From positions 1 through 64,000 of the forward strand of contig NC_008043.1 in the NCBI RefSeq assembly GCF_000014065.1: a DNA stretch of 64,000 nucleotides, read 5' to 3'. The translations under genes and the position numbers were made by a program. Source of the stretch: Ruegeria sp. TM1040 (GTDB taxonomy: Bacteria; Pseudomonadota; Alphaproteobacteria; Rhodobacterales; Rhodobacteraceae). The notes beneath the pieces are model-generated. The model was not told the DNA's origin, searched no databases, and saw only the letters and a program-made list of their open reading frames with translations. Below, piece by piece: positions 57,652 through 64,000 of this stretch; position 1 is the stretch's first letter, and each line of letters opens with the position of its first letter.

Positions 57652-59874
57652 ATGAATTCGTCGCTTGCCAGTTTTTTTGCCCGAACCCCCGCCGCTACAT
57701 TGGACAGCTGCGACAGTGAACCGATTCATCTTTCTGGTTTAATTCAAAATACCGGCGCGCTGATCGTACAGGACCCGGAAACTGGTTTGATAATAGGGGC
57801 CTCGGAGAATGCGCATCTCTTTCTGGGGCGACCGGTCGAGGCCATATTGGGCTTTAGCCTGACGGAAATCGCGCCGGACATTGCAGACGAGCTGGCCGAG
57901 CCGGACAATGGCCAAAACATTGTCCATGAGATCCTGGAAAGCCAACGCAATGTGGACGATTGCGTATATGACACCATCTGCCATGTGCATGATGGGCGGC
58001 GGGTCATCGAATTTGTCCTGAACGAAGCCCCATCCGCGTCGCAAGCGCGCAAACGCATGCGTATGAGCGGACCAGCATGCGCGCAGATCATGGCGGCCCC
58101 CACATTCGACGCAGCAATGCAGATCGCCTGCAATACAGTGCGCACGCTGACGGGGTTTTCCCGGGTAAAGATATATCGCTTTCTTCCGGATTGGTCGGGG
58201 GAAACCATCGCCGAGAGCAATGACGGCAGCCTACCGAGTTATTTGGGCATGCACTTTCCCAGCGGAGATATTCCAAAACAGGTCCGCGCCTTGATGGAAA
58301 TTGTCCCCTTTCGTTTTGTGGGGCGCGTGGATGACGACAATATCGCCATTCGCGCGCTCACCTCCGGTGCTGGGGACATTGATCTGACCTGGGCAATGAA
58401 CCGCTCTGTGTCGGCCATGCACACCGCCTATTTGCGCAACATTGGCGCAGGAAGCTCGTTTTCCTGCAGCCTGATGGACAAAGGCAAGCTCTGGGGCCTG
58501 ATCGCCTGCCACAGCGGAGGGTCGATGGTGGTGCCCGCCGACAGCTGGAGCCTGGTGCAGGAAATTGGCACGGCCCTGATGCTGAAGTTCGACCAGACCG
58601 AGCGTATGGCCACCGCTGACATGATCAGCCGCCTGCGCCGGATCGAGAATGAATTTGCCGCGGAAATGCGGCGCACAGGCGATGTAGAAGATGTGATCAA
58701 GACGCTGGTCCCGATCCTGCAGAAGTTCCTTCGCGCGGATGGTTTTGCCTTTCAGTTCGGCACCAATATGCACACCTCAGGAGAGGTCCCCCCCGAGAAT
58801 TTCATTCGCAAGCTTGTGCAATGGAGCAAGACCAATATGGAGGATGTGGATCAGTTCCAGACCGCGTCCCTCCATGCTGATTTGCCCGAAGCAAAGCATC
58901 ACATCGACACCGCCTGTGGCGTCCTTGTGCAGCCGATTGTCATGCACCGGGTCTGTCAACTCTTGTGGTTTCGGGGGCCGATCACACGGCGGGTCGCATG
59001 GGCTGGACGCCCCGACGCGCAGGCCAAGATCGACCCGAAAACGGGCGTCACCCTGGGGCCACGACAGTCGTTTGACAAATGGGTCGAAGAACACCGCGAT
59101 CAAAGCCTGCCCTGGGAAGAGGCCGAACTGGAAGCCGCACGCGAGATCTTCAAGGAGTTTCTCGACATCATCACCTCGCAGCTCCTGCTGAAGGAAGAGA
59201 ACTCCTCCCTGCGCAAATTTGCCCATACGGCAGCACATGACATCAAAGGCTCCTTGCGGGGGATCAGCGCCGCGCTTGGCTGGATGGAAGAGGATGATTT
59301 TGAAAAAACCACAACGCGAGAGCATCAGGAACTCGCACTGGCGCAGGCCAGGAAGCTGCAAAACCTGACCGAGAGTCTGCTGGAGATGACTCTGCTGCGC
59401 GAGCAGCCGACAGCAAAGTTCAGCAAGACAGACCTCAAGAAACTGGCCGAAGATACAAAGCTGCTGATCAAATATGACCTCGAACAGGCGGGGGGGCAGA
59501 TCAACGTCGGGGCATTGCCAGACTGTACCGTCGCGTCTGATCTCATCACACGTCTGCTGCTCAACCTCTGTGGAAACGCAATCAAATACGCAAAATCGGA
59601 TCAGCCTTTGCAAATCGACATCACGGGCGAGGTGCTCGATGGCGAGATGAACCGGCTGATCGTGACCGACAACGGCCCCGGGATCGAGTCCAAACATGCG
59701 GAAAAGATATTTGAGCAGGCCACGCGCCTTCACGATGGTGGCGAGGGCTGTGGATTTGGTCTGGCGATCTGCACCGAAATCGCCAAGAGCCACCACGGGC
59801 AGATCTATCTGGACACCAGCTATAGCGACGGCGCGCGTTTCGTCTTTGAATGGCCCTGCGAGGATCCAACCTGA
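57652..59874 (+). CDS. bphP: Bacteriophytochrome histidine kinase
   Basis: The 740-residue photoreceptor has the PAS-GAF-PHY photosensory core and a kinase output. Cys20 (LDSCDSEPIHLSG) is the expected biliverdin-binding cysteine. The GAF domain keeps SGDIP and the RSVSAMH and IACHS histidines near the bilin. The PHY tongue has GPRQSFDKW. The kinase has an H-box (HTAAHDIKGSLRG), N-box (NLCGNAIKYAK) and G-boxes (DNGPGI; GFGLAIC). It senses red/far-red light and autophosphorylates. The bilin-making heme oxygenase follows one base later, but no response regulator is adjacent. Confidence 0.94.
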   Translation: MNSSLASFFARTPAATLDSCDSEPIHLSGLIQNTGALIVQDPETGLIIGASENAHLFLGRPVEAILGFSLTEIAPDIADELAEPDNGQNIVHEILESQRNVDDCVYDTICHVHDGRRVIEFVLNEAPSASQARKRMRMSGPACAQIMAAPTFDAAMQIACNTVRTLTGFSRVKIYRFLPDWSGETIAESNDGSLPSYLGMHFPSGDIPKQVRALMEIVPFRFVGRVDDDNIAIRALTSGAGDIDLTWAMNRSVSAMHTAYLRNIGAGSSFSCSLMDKGKLWGLIACHSGGSMVVPADSWSLVQEIGTALMLKFDQTERMATADMISRLRRIENEFAAEMRRTGDVEDVIKTLVPILQKFLRADGFAFQFGTNMHTSGEVPPENFIRKLVQWSKTNMEDVDQFQTASLHADLPEAKHHIDTACGVLVQPIVMHRVCQLLWFRGPITRRVAWAGRPDAQAKIDPKTGVTLGPRQSFDKWVEEHRDQSLPWEEAELEAAREIFKEFLDIITSQLLLKEENSSLRKFAHTAAHDIKGSLRGISAALGWMEEDDFEKTTTREHQELALAQARKLQNLTESLLEMTLLREQPTAKFSKTDLKKLAEDTKLLIKYDLEQAGGQINVGALPDCTVASDLITRLLLNLCGNAIKYAKSDQPLQIDITGEVLDGEMNRLIVTDNGPGIESKHAEKIFEQATRLHDGGEGCGFGLAICTEIAKSHHGQIYLDTSYSDGARFVFEWPCEDPT

Positions 59875-59875
59875 G

Positions 59876-60520
59876 ATGACCAAGGCTGGAGAAATCGGCG
59901 GACGTGAGCGGCTCAGGCTGGCCACCGACCCGCAGCATCAGGAGATGCATCATCATCCTGTCATGGCGTGCCTGCTGGCCCCTTCCGTGACCCTCGCGCA
60001 GATTGAGACCGCCTCGGCGGTCTCTCTTGGCGCAGCCAGGGAAATCGAGCGCGCGCGTGCAGCTTCGGGAGAATGGGCGGACTTTTCGCTCTCGGCTTAC
60101 CTGCAGCGCTTGCACCATGGCCTGCCCGCACATCTGCAAACACAACACGCGCCGCCGGTGGCATTGCCCACGGATCGCTACGCGGCACTTGGGGGGCTCT
60201 ATGTCATTCATGGCTCTGCGTTTGGGGCAACGCTGATTGCCAACAAGATCCGCGCGCATCTTGATATCGACCCGGCGCCCTATTTCCCGGCGATTGACAA
60301 GACGATCTGGCGCCGTCTGGTCGCAACGCTCAACGCCATGACCGAAGAAGAGGCTGATGCTGCTGTCCGGGGGGCATGCCAGGCTTTTCTGCTCTTCAAA
60401 CGCATCGCGGACCGGCAAACCCTGCAGCATACGTTGCAGGTTACACCATTTGAGGCGCTGCACCAGCCGCAACCTGTTGATGCGGCGATCAATGCCGCTG
60501 GCGCCATCGCGGCACCATAG
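59876..60520 (+). CDS. bphO: Biliverdin-producing heme oxygenase
   Basis: The 214-residue protein fits the BphO heme-oxygenase group in length and pattern (RLRLATDPQHQEMHHHP near the start, where the heme-ligand histidine is expected; LGGLYVIHGSAFGATLIANKI in the middle). It opens heme to biliverdin IX-alpha, CO and iron, giving the chromophore of the phytochrome encoded just upstream. ATG 59876 begins one base after the bphP stop. Assignment rests partly on this context. Confidence 0.85.
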   Translation: MTKAGEIGGRERLRLATDPQHQEMHHHPVMACLLAPSVTLAQIETASAVSLGAAREIERARAASGEWADFSLSAYLQRLHHGLPAHLQTQHAPPVALPTDRYAALGGLYVIHGSAFGATLIANKIRAHLDIDPAPYFPAIDKTIWRRLVATLNAMTEEEADAAVRGACQAFLLFKRIADRQTLQHTLQVTPFEALHQPQPVDAAINAAGAIAAP

Positions 60521-60609
60521 GGCGCGCACGCAACCTGCCTCGGCAGACGGATGGCACGCGCGGCAGGGCAAGGTGTATGAACCCTTGCAATTCGCGCTTC
60601 AGGCTCTAA

Positions 60610-60626
60610 TTTAGAACCATTCCAAA
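60610..60626. promoter_or_regulatory. Irr-type iron control element (ICE box)-like site
   Basis: TTTAGAACCATTCCAAA matches the Irr-binding ICE motif TTTAGAAnnnTTCTAAA at 13 of 14 fixed positions. It lies about 55 bp upstream of the nfu start and immediately before TTGACA at 60629-60634, a perfect -35 hexamer. Irr is the heme-responsive iron regulator of alphaproteobacteria, and Fe-S genes are known targets. Regulation here is inferred. Confidence 0.6.
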
Positions 60627-60628
60627 AC

Positions 60629-60634
60629 TTGACA
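60629..60634 (+). promoter_or_regulatory. Candidate -35 box of the nfu promoter
   Basis: TTGACA is a perfect sigma-70 -35 hexamer placed directly after the Irr-like box and 48 bp before the nfu start. A convincing -10 hexamer at the usual spacing is not evident (TTTACC or TAGTTT), so the promoter is tentative. Confidence 0.4.
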
Positions 60635-60637
60635 GGC

Positions 60638-60660
60638 CCCGGTGAACGTAGTTTACCGGG
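60638..60660 (+). promoter_or_regulatory. Leader hairpin before nfu
   Basis: CCCGGTGAAC and GTTTACCGGG form a 10-bp stem with one G-T pair and a 3-base loop, ending 22 bp before the nfu start. It could be a leader structure or a dyad operator overlapping the promoter. It has no T-tract, so it is not a terminator. Confidence 0.45.
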
Positions 60661-60681
60661 TCAACCTGACGGAGAGCCGAA

Positions 60682-61245
60682 ATGTTTATCCAGACCGAAT
60701 CCACGCCGAACCCGGCGACATTGAAATTCCTGCCCGGCCAGACCGTTCTGGATGCAGGAACCGCCGACTTCCCTTCTGCCGAAGCGGCCTCAAAATCCCC
60801 ATTGGCTCAGCGCATCTTTGCGGTGAGCGGCGTCACAGGCGTGTTCTTTGGCAATGATTTTGTCACAGTCACCAAAGACGACTCGGTCGAGTGGGATCAC
60901 ATCAAACCCGCCGTCCTGGGCGCCGTGATGGAGCACTACCAATCTGGCCAGCCAGTGATCAACGAAGGCCAGCAGCAAGCCTCCGGCCACGCGGAACACA
61001 CCGGCGAAGACGGCGAGATTGTCAACCAGATCAAGGAACTGTTGGACAGCCGCGTGCGTCCGGCTGTGGCGCAGGATGGGGGCGACATCACCTTCCACGG
61101 CTTTGATCGTGGGGTTGTCTACCTGCATATGCAGGGCGCCTGCGCAGGCTGCCCGTCTTCGACCCTCACGCTCAAGATGGGGATCGAGAACCTGCTGCGC
61201 CACTACATCCCCGAGGTAACAGAAGTGCGCCCTGTCGCGGTCTAA
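60682..61245 (+). CDS. NifU-like Fe-S carrier (Nfu)
   Basis: The 187-residue protein has an N-terminal Nfu_N domain (MFIQTESTPNPATLKFLPG) and a C-terminal NifU-like domain with the cluster-binding CxxC pair (QGACAGCPSSTLTLK). It accepts and delivers 4Fe-4S clusters. The start is supported by the canonical N-terminus. An Irr-like box and a -35-like hexamer upstream suggest control by iron or heme status. Confidence 0.93.
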   Translation: MFIQTESTPNPATLKFLPGQTVLDAGTADFPSAEAASKSPLAQRIFAVSGVTGVFFGNDFVTVTKDDSVEWDHIKPAVLGAVMEHYQSGQPVINEGQQQASGHAEHTGEDGEIVNQIKELLDSRVRPAVAQDGGDITFHGFDRGVVYLHMQGACAGCPSSTLTLKMGIENLLRHYIPEVTEVRPVAV

Positions 61246-61292
61246 ACCCGACCCCCCCGGCGCGCACGACAACACGCAGAACGCCTTTTAAG

Positions 61293-61329
61293 GACCGGTC
61301 AGGAGCACGACGCTCTGGCCGGTTTTTTT
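61293..61329 (+). terminator. Intrinsic terminator after nfu
   Basis: A stem of about 10 bp (left arm ACCGGTCAGG) ends in ACCGGT-type pairing and is followed by seven T residues. It lies 49 bp after the nfu stop and fits a rho-independent terminator. Confidence 0.85.
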
Positions 61330-61468
61330 CTAGACGGCCCTCGCGATGCTGCCTCGCATTGATCACCTCGTCACCGCCGGGCCAATGACGGCACCCCTCA
61401 ATGACTTGCGAGTCGTGCGCCGCTCTGCCACAGACAGGGGACCGCACCCTCAAAGAGACAGACTGCAG

Positions 61469-62116
61469 ATGCCAGCCAAAGCCCCCCTGATCCTGGGATT
61501 TGACACCTCCTCCGCCCATTGCGCGGCGGCCTTGCTGCGGGGCGAGACTGTTTTGGCGCAGCGCCGCGAGGAAATGGCGCGCGGGCAGGCCGAACGGCTG
61601 ATGCCGCTTATCGAAGAGATCCTGGCCGAGGGCGAAGCCACCTGGAGCGATCTGGACGCCATTGCTGTTGGCATTGGCCCTGGCAATTTCACCGGCATCC
61701 GGATCTCTGTTTCGGCGGCGCGTGGGCTGGCGCTGGGGTTAGACGTGCCGGCCATCGGCGTCTCCAGTCTTGAGGCGCAGGCCTTTGGGCAAAACGCCCC
61801 GGTGATATCGAGCGTCGATGCGCGCCGTGACCACCTCTATCTGCAGGTGGGGGATCAGCCCCCCGGCCTCTATACGCTTGAGACGCTGCCACCGCTTCTG
61901 GACGGAGCGATGTGTGTCGGGCAGCAGGCCAGTGAGATCGCAGCGCGCTGTAACGGCACCGTCGCAGAGCCACGCTATCCGGTGGCCGAGGCAATCGCCC
62001 GTGTCGCCGCTAGCCGTCTTGGTGCACCTGACCTCCCTGCCCCCGCGCCGCTCTATCTGCGCGATGCCGACGCGGCCCCCTCGCGCGAGCAGCCGCCCGC
62101 CCTTCTTAATGACTGA
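61469..62116 (+). CDS. tsaB: tRNA t6A synthesis protein TsaB
   Basis: The 215-residue protein has the ASKHA-type TsaB motifs (LGFDTSSAHCAAALL; MARGQAERLMPLIEEIL; GIGPGNFTGIRISVSAARGL). It forms the TsaBDE complex that transfers threonylcarbamoyl from the Sua5/YrdC product to tRNA A37. ATG 61469 gives the family-normal N-terminus. rimI follows 3 bp later, a common pairing. Confidence 0.92.
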   Translation: MPAKAPLILGFDTSSAHCAAALLRGETVLAQRREEMARGQAERLMPLIEEILAEGEATWSDLDAIAVGIGPGNFTGIRISVSAARGLALGLDVPAIGVSSLEAQAFGQNAPVISSVDARRDHLYLQVGDQPPGLYTLETLPPLLDGAMCVGQQASEIAARCNGTVAEPRYPVAEAIARVAASRLGAPDLPAPAPLYLRDADAAPSREQPPALLND

Positions 62117-62119
62117 TCC

Positions 62120-62554
62120 ATGACGGACAGCACCATGGATGACAGCCCCGCAGCGCTTGCCGCGACACATCGCGCCGCCTTTACGCAGTCCCGCCCCTGG
62201 ACGGAAGCTGAGTTTGGCGACCTTCTGTCGGATCGTTTCACATATCTGACCGGGGATGCGCGCGCCTTTGCCGTGGTGCGTGAAATCGCGGGCGAGGCAG
62301 AGCTGCTCACCATCGCAACGCATCCGGATGAACAGCGACAGGGCCATGGGCGCAAGATCATGCAGATGTGGATGCATAACGCAGCGACACGCGGCGCCAC
62401 AGACGCTTTTCTTGAGGTCGCACAAGACAACCTTGCCGCGCAAGCGCTATACTCGGCTTGCGGATTCGGCCTTGTCGGGATTCGAAAGGCCTATTATCCG
62501 CGACCAGAAGCTGAAGCGGCGGATGCCTTGCTCATGAAACGGGAACTTCCTTAA
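62120..62554 (+). CDS. rimI: Ribosomal-protein alanine acetyltransferase RimI-like
   Basis: The 144-residue GNAT enzyme has the acetyl-CoA-binding motif (IATHPDEQRQGHGRKIM, R/Q-x-x-G-x-G) and the RimI C-terminal pattern (FLEVAQDNLAAQALYSACGF; GIRKAYYPRP). RimI acetylates ribosomal protein S18 or related N-termini. Its position directly after tsaB is typical for RimI. Confidence 0.87.
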   Translation: MTDSTMDDSPAALAATHRAAFTQSRPWTEAEFGDLLSDRFTYLTGDARAFAVVREIAGEAELLTIATHPDEQRQGHGRKIMQMWMHNAATRGATDAFLEVAQDNLAAQALYSACGFGLVGIRKAYYPRPEAEAADALLMKRELP

Positions 62555-62565
62555 CGGAAATTCAC

Positions 62566-62590
62566 ATTTTTAGACCGGCTGGTCAAAAAT
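62566..62590. promoter_or_regulatory. Dyad upstream of the BMP-type ABC gene
   Basis: ATTTTTAGACC and GGTCAAAAAT form a dyad around GGCT with one bulged base. The core GACC-n4-GGTC resembles TetR-family operators. With its A/T flanks it might alternatively act as a weak terminator for rimI. The stem has only 4 GC-core pairs, so both roles are tentative. Confidence 0.35.
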
Positions 62591-62690
62591 ATGTTGACCC
62601 CGGGCATGCGCAACAGGCTAAATCGCTCCACCTTTTTGAACGGACATGCCCGCGATGCGGGGTAAGAAAGAAAAAACTGGGAGTATCTGA

Positions 62691-63686
62691 ATGACCCTGA
62701 TGAAATCGCTCATGGGCGCTGCTGCCGCAGTTGCGCTGACCGCAGGTAGCGCACTGGCAAACCCGGCTGTGATCTTCGACCTTGGTGGCAAGTTCGACAA
62801 ATCCTTTAACGAAGCGGCCTATAACGGCGCGCAGCGTTGGGCGGATGAGACCGGCGGCAAGTACCTCGAGATTGAAATGAAGTCCGAAGCCCAGCGGGAA
62901 CAGGCGCTGCGCCGTTTTGCTGAATCCGGTGCCAACCCGATCATCACCACCGGCTTCGCCATGAGCGCGCCGCTGGAAGAAGTGGCCGGCGACTACCCTG
63001 ACACCAAATTCGTCACCATCGACGGTTGGGTCGACGCGCCCAACGTCCACGTTGTGAGCTTCTCCGAGCACGAAGGCTCCTTCCTCGTGGGCATGCTGGC
63101 GGCGGAAGCCTCCAAGTCCGGCACCGTGGGCTTCATCGGTGGTATGGACGTGCCGCTGATCCGCAAATTTGCCTGCGGCTACGCGCAGGGCGTGAAGGCC
63201 GTGAACCCCGATGCGACCATCATCTCCAACATGACCGGAACCACCCCGGCAGCCTGGAATGACCCGGTCAAAGGCTCCGAGCTGACCAAAGCGCAGATTT
63301 CTCAGGGCGCGGACGTGGTTTACGCGGCTGCGGGCGGCACCGGCGTTGGCGTTCTGCAAACCGCAGCAGATGAGGGCATCCTCTCCATCGGTGTGGACAG
63401 CAACCAGAACCACCTGCACCCGGGCAAGGTTCTCACCTCCATGCTCAAGCGCGTGGACGTGGCCGTCTATGAAATCCTGAAAGCTGGCGAAGATCTCGAA
63501 ATCGGCAAGGTCACCCTTGACCTCTCCGACAACGGTGTTGGCTATGCAATGGATGAAAACAACGCCGAGCTGGTCACCGCAGAGATGCAGGCCGCGGTGG
63601 AAGATGCCAAAGCAAAGATCATTTCCGGCGAGCTCAAAGTTCACAACTACACCAGCGACGACAGCTGCCCGGTTCTGAACTTCTGA
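62691..63686 (+). CDS. BMP-family ABC transporter substrate-binding protein
   Basis: The 331-residue protein has a Sec signal (ending ALANP near residue 24) and the basic-membrane-protein fold (VIFDLGGKFDKSFNEAAYNGAQ; IITTGFAMSAPLEEVAGDYPD; VGFIGGMDVPLIRKFACGYAQ). BMP binding proteins import nucleosides or purine derivatives. GGGAG supports ATG 62691. The ATPase gene follows after 189 bp with a hairpin between them, and permease genes presumably follow beyond the window. Confidence 0.9.
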   Translation: MTLMKSLMGAAAAVALTAGSALANPAVIFDLGGKFDKSFNEAAYNGAQRWADETGGKYLEIEMKSEAQREQALRRFAESGANPIITTGFAMSAPLEEVAGDYPDTKFVTIDGWVDAPNVHVVSFSEHEGSFLVGMLAAEASKSGTVGFIGGMDVPLIRKFACGYAQGVKAVNPDATIISNMTGTTPAAWNDPVKGSELTKAQISQGADVVYAAAGGTGVGVLQTAADEGILSIGVDSNQNHLHPGKVLTSMLKRVDVAVYEILKAGEDLEIGKVTLDLSDNGVGYAMDENNAELVTAEMQAAVEDAKAKIISGELKVHNYTSDDSCPVLNF

Positions 63687-63749
63687 TCACAGTGATCCGC
63701 ACCTCTCTCCGCCTGGGACATCCCGCGGCGGAGGGGTGTTTGCATATGG

Positions 63750-63790
63750 CCCGGAGGTCGCGTTCCGCGTGCCCTCCGGGTTTGGTTTTT
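63750..63790 (+). terminator. Hairpin between BMP gene and ATPase gene
   Basis: An 8-bp perfect stem (CCCGGAGG / CCTCCGGG) with a 15-base loop is followed by TTTGGTTTTT. It can act as a partial terminator so that the binding protein is made in excess over the downstream ATPase, a common layout in BMP operons. Confidence 0.6.
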
Positions 63791-63875
63791 CCCGTCCCGG
63801 TGTTTCTTAACATGAACATGAAAACCACGCGTTTGCGCACGCGGGGACCGGCGATGAGATGACAGGGGAACCGCG

Positions 63876-64000
63876 ATGACGGCACCAGCAATCGAACTCA
63901 AAGGCATCTCGAAGGCCTTTGGCCCCGTCCAGGCGAACAAGGACATTTCCATCAGCGTTCAGCCCGGCACGATCCATGGGATCATCGGGGAAAACGGCGC
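63876..64000 (+). CDS. BMP-type ABC transporter ATP-binding protein (partial)
   Basis: Only the first 41 codons lie inside the window (MTAPAIELKGISKAFGPVQA, then IHGIIGENG, the start of Walker A). An AGGGGAA ribosome site precedes ATG 63876. It is the ATPase of the nucleoside-type importer whose binding protein is at 62691. Truncation is by the window edge. Confidence 0.85.
   Translation, partial: MTAPAIELKGISKAFGPVQANKDISISVQPGTIHGIIGENG

Overview
The window reads as chromosomal DNA of an alphaproteobacterium, most likely a marine Rhodobacterales (Roseobacter-clade) species. This rests on high GC, many Tat and ABC-transporter substrate-binding proteins, a plant-type glutamate-cysteine ligase, a short Psd followed by PssA and a Rhodobacter-type PmtA, Hint-domain calcium-binding exoproteins and a DmdC-like acyl-CoA dehydrogenase. 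No database search was possible, so genus and species stay open. I saw no insertion sequence, prophage, CRISPR array or rRNA operon; one tRNA (Leu, anticodon GAG) is present.

Layout: (1) 1-7.6 kb is transport: the tungstate-binding protein TupA with a DNA-binding regulator that carries its own periplasmic-binding-like sensor; a NitT/TauT-type ABC system (binding protein, ATPase, permease) preceded by a GntR/FCD regulator; and, divergently, a polar amino-acid ABC system. (2) 8-11.2 kb is one large RTX repeat protein with a C-terminal Hint domain. (3) 11.2-17.5 kb holds a PfkB sugar kinase behind a LacI-type operator, then a little-known cluster: a two-helix membrane protein, a TMEM43-like membrane protein, three secreted cysteine-patterned paralogues, and a convergent DUF2165 protein. 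(4) 17.5-24.9 kb is an apparent catabolic operon: class I glutamine amidotransferase, creatininase, CodA-like amidohydrolase, FAD-linked oxidase, TauD/TfdA dioxygenase and a Tat-exported family 5 binding protein. A RidA gene diverges from it across a perfect 11-bp inverted repeat. (5) 25-32.3 kb carries a lactamase-fold hydrolase plus acyl-CoA dehydrogenase pair, then Sua5/YrdC, uracil-DNA glycosylase, phosphoesterase, LysE exporter and MoaB. (6) 32.4-39.4 kb has an RND efflux adaptor and pump, a NUDIX hydrolase, an orphan DsbD N-domain protein and YqgE/AlgH. (7) 39.7-43.3 kb is pyrB, a small membrane protein, a dihydroorotase-like gene lacking its metal ligands, and plsY. (8) 43.5-52 kb holds YHS, gshA, GNAT, rsmE, ubiA and an OmpA/BON protein with two small downstream genes. 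(9) 52.1-54.2 kb is the phospholipid operon psd-pssA-pmtA (PS to PE to PC). (10) 54.5-64 kb contains a second Hint protein, tRNA-Leu, lipB, a bacteriophytochrome kinase coupled to heme oxygenase, an Nfu Fe-S protein behind an Irr-like box, tsaB-rimI, and the start of a BMP-type nucleoside ABC operon cut by the window end.

Most promising for follow-up are the 17.5-24.9 kb catabolic operon with its shared inverted repeat, the TMEM43-like plus secreted-paralogue cluster, the pseudo-dihydroorotase beside pyrB, and the ICE-like box before nfu. Many operons show 1-8 bp start/stop overlaps, which helped choose start codons. Long opposite-strand open frames over GC-rich genes were treated as shadows.
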